Below are positions 54,924-57,047 of a stretch of 57,047 nucleotides of DNA, in pieces. Each line of letters opens with the position of its first letter. The first letter of the stretch is position 1. The DNA lies in the NCBI GenBank assembly GCA_030247855.1, contig JAPDRN010000183.1, forward strand, positions 1 through 57,047, read 5' to 3'. The DNA is from Knufia peltigerae. Its lineage: Eukaryota > Ascomycota > Eurotiomycetes > Chaetothyriales > Trichomeriaceae. A program made the position numbers and the translations under genes. The notes beneath the pieces were generated by a model that was not told where the DNA came from, searched no databases, and worked only from the letters and a program-made list of their open reading frames with translations.

Positions 54924-57034
54924 ATGGCCCAGGTCAATCAGCAAGATTTCATCTCTACCTTCCCAAACCGGCGAAGACCAATCACCGTCTGCTTAGAATG
55001 CTACCGGAGAAAATTGAAATGCAACCGAGTGAAGCCTTGCATCCAGTGTTGTACTCGAAAGGCCCCAGAAACGTGTTACTTCGCCGACGATGTGAGCTCG
55101 TCGCAATCCACTCCAACACCTCAGACACGAGTTGACCGCCTGGAAGCATACTCGGATATTGATACTGCCAGTCAGATACCGATAGCACAGGGATTAGTCG
55201 AGCGAGCTGGCTATTCTGCGACTTCGGCCAGCAGCACTTATCTTCGATTGAATGATGAAAGTGTTCAGCGACATCATCAGTCTATAACAAGGCTTACGCC
55301 GATGGATTTGCAAGGCTTTCACGACGAGTATCGACACTTGGTATCGAAGTTGCCTCAACCTACCATAGTTCATGCGCTCATCGACTGCTTCTTGACGGAA
55401 ATCTTCTGGGCTTCCGTGCCAATTGACGAATACCGTCTGAGGACGTTATACAACGATTGGTTAAATGTCCCACTGGAAGAACATCTGAAGGACAAATCGG
55501 ACCATTCGCGAAGCGAACTTCTCTACTTACCCGCCTTGTTATTCCAGGTCCTGGCCAATGTTATGCTCCATTTGACACCTCAGCATGGTCCTGCCAGAAA
55601 TTTGGGCCTCAAAGATAATTATGACTGCGCTCGTTTGTCGAAAACATTCTCCCTCTTCGGTAATAGGTTGATGTTTATCCTCGGAAGACAACGCCCAACT
55701 TTGTGCTCAGTAGAGCACGACCTCGTGGCGTGTTCCTGGTTGAAAGACTCAGGTCGAGGTAAGGAAGCCTGGCATAGCCTAGCCAATGCTGTCAGGTAAG
55801 GCTTTTGATAATCTTGACGGCAACAGTGTGCCGGGAACAAATATTCTTACTCATGTATTCTGGTAGGCAAGCTCAAGAACTAGGACTCCATCGACTTCCT
55901 CAGGATATTGTACCATCAGAGCACGATCGGGATATGGGTCTAAGGAGCTCATACGATTTGGAGCAAAGTAAAAAGGCCTTTAACACCCTCTTTACATATG
56001 ACAGGTATGTACACTTATTGACGCCAGTACTCTGCTAAATCATGCTCAGTATTGGGTCTTTCTTACTCGGTCGCCCAAGGTTGATGCATAGAGAAGACAT
56101 TTCGACTCCGGCACCTACAGCATGGAAGCGCACTCAAGATATCGCCGGGTCAATGCCGTCTCCAGATAATGGCTTTCAAGATGTAGTAGGTATGCTTTTC
56201 TTGAATCTGGCACATCAAATTCACGATATACGATCTTTCTCGGCAAATGGGATATTTGCTTCGAACTACCTCAAAGTAGCAGAGGTCCATGGACAACTAT
56301 CGTCACTGCGAGAAATGATATTGCTCTCACTACAAGAACATGGTCAGAGAACAGCCACTACTCCACAAATGCTACGACGAAGTCACCTACGCCTGACCTT
56401 GTTGAATACAGTCGATGCTGTCATCATTGCCCTGCATCGTCCTTTTATCGGAAGCCACTCTACCAGCCACTCAGCGGCTTTAACAGCTGCTCTCGACGGC
56501 TTGGACCTTCAACACTCCATCTTTGATCTTATTCCTCACCCGCAAGTAAAGCAATGGGCGACTACACTCTCCATCATCGAAACATCTGTATTCCTTTGCG
56601 GCATCATGATAGATCTCCCTCCACAAGATCCTGCCGAGGGCCGTCGCATCCGACAGGCAATACTCCTGGCGATCGGGAGGCTCTCTGCTACAAAAGACCT
56701 CAGCCCATTGGCAGAAGCAGGGGAGCAGGTCCTACGTCAATTTTACCAGAAGATCCAGTCGGCTCGCCAACCGATGCTGGACCATGGCGAGTCGCATCAA
56801 CTGAGCGCTGTGCCCGAGTTTTTGTTCCAACAAAGTGGTCAACTGTCAGATATTCCGATACCACCGCCGCAGCAAGCTCCGGAAGAGATGTATCAGACAT
56901 TATTCGGTGACCAACAAACTTTCCTGAATTCCTTCGGCCTCTTTCAGAATGAGAGCTCTCCGTTCGAATATAGTGCATACAGCATTCCTGAGGAGATTTT
57001 AAATACGGCGGACTTCCACTGGCCGGAAACCTGA
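54924..57034 (+). CDS. Zn2Cys6 fungal transcription factor
   Basis: Three exons (54924-55795, 55867-56004, 56050-57034) join in frame to 664 residues. The binuclear zinc cluster is C23-x2-C26-x6-C33-x5-C39-x2-C42-x8-C51, with the basic YRRKLKCNR loop. A fungal-specific transcription factor domain covers about 170-490, including LPALLFQVLANVML, ACSWLKDSGRGKEAWHSLANAVRQAQELGLHR and YDSIGSFLLGRPRLM. The C-terminus is Pro/Gln-rich and acidic-aromatic (PFEYSAYSIPEEIL), as in activation regions. It probably acts in the nucleus as a pathway-specific regulator. The stop is at 57032-57034, so the gene is complete within the window. Confidence 0.92.
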
Positions 57035-57047
57035 TTAACTACGTTCG

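Overview
The window is nuclear DNA of a filamentous ascomycete (Pezizomycotina). It carries 24 protein genes, most split by short introns (about 48-170 nt) with GT donors, CTRAY-type branch sites and YAG acceptors. The families are typical of moulds: a GPI-anchored GH76 mannanase, a large-subunit catalase with a DJ-1-like tail, a Zn2Cys6 regulator and a two-domain chromate transporter. I lean towards Eurotiomycetes, possibly Chaetothyriales, but the sequence alone does not settle this. No rRNA, tRNA, CRISPR array or intact transposon was recognised.

Layout. 0-5 kb: a Ser-rich GPI-anchored surface protein and an eight-exon zinc alcohol dehydrogenase. 5.4-14.1 kb: a glycine-rich unknown protein, DNA polymerase alpha B subunit, AMPK gamma (Snf4), a Sec14-type lipid transfer protein and a lipocalin-like protein. 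14.5-22.4 kb: GH76 mannanase, a chromate transporter interrupted by an in-frame TGA unless a proposed intron is removed, and a divergent SDR / 2-oxoglutarate oxygenase pair. 22.8-32.1 kb: housekeeping genes (MFAP1 splicing factor, TRAPP Trs31, NAD kinase, a membrane-anchored USP protease, Las1). 32.6-42.3 kb: one orphan acidic protein with about 8.5 kb of apparently non-coding DNA upstream. 42.3-50.6 kb: glyoxalase II, a PQ-loop transporter, an unknown membrane protein and catalase. 51.2-57.0 kb: PhzF-like enzyme, aldo-keto reductase and a divergent Zn2Cys6 regulator that runs to the window edge.

How the genes fit together. The core genes are independent housekeeping functions (replication, energy sensing, splicing, traffic, ribosome processing). 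Two accessory groups look locally organised: the chromate transporter / SDR / oxygenase block, and the PhzF / aldo-keto reductase / Zn2Cys6 block beside catalase. Three of these oxidoreductase genes, including the ADH, have a TATA box 106-111 nt before the ATG.

The least expected signals are the near-palindromic 9-mer TACTCCGTA (14 exact copies, all between genes, half of them in 4.8 kb of the gene-poor region), the stop codon inside the chromate transporter, a glyoxalase II with an upstream in-frame start that would add a mitochondrial presequence, and a gene whose first coding exon is only the ATG. All exon models were checked by hand for reading frame; no homology search was possible.
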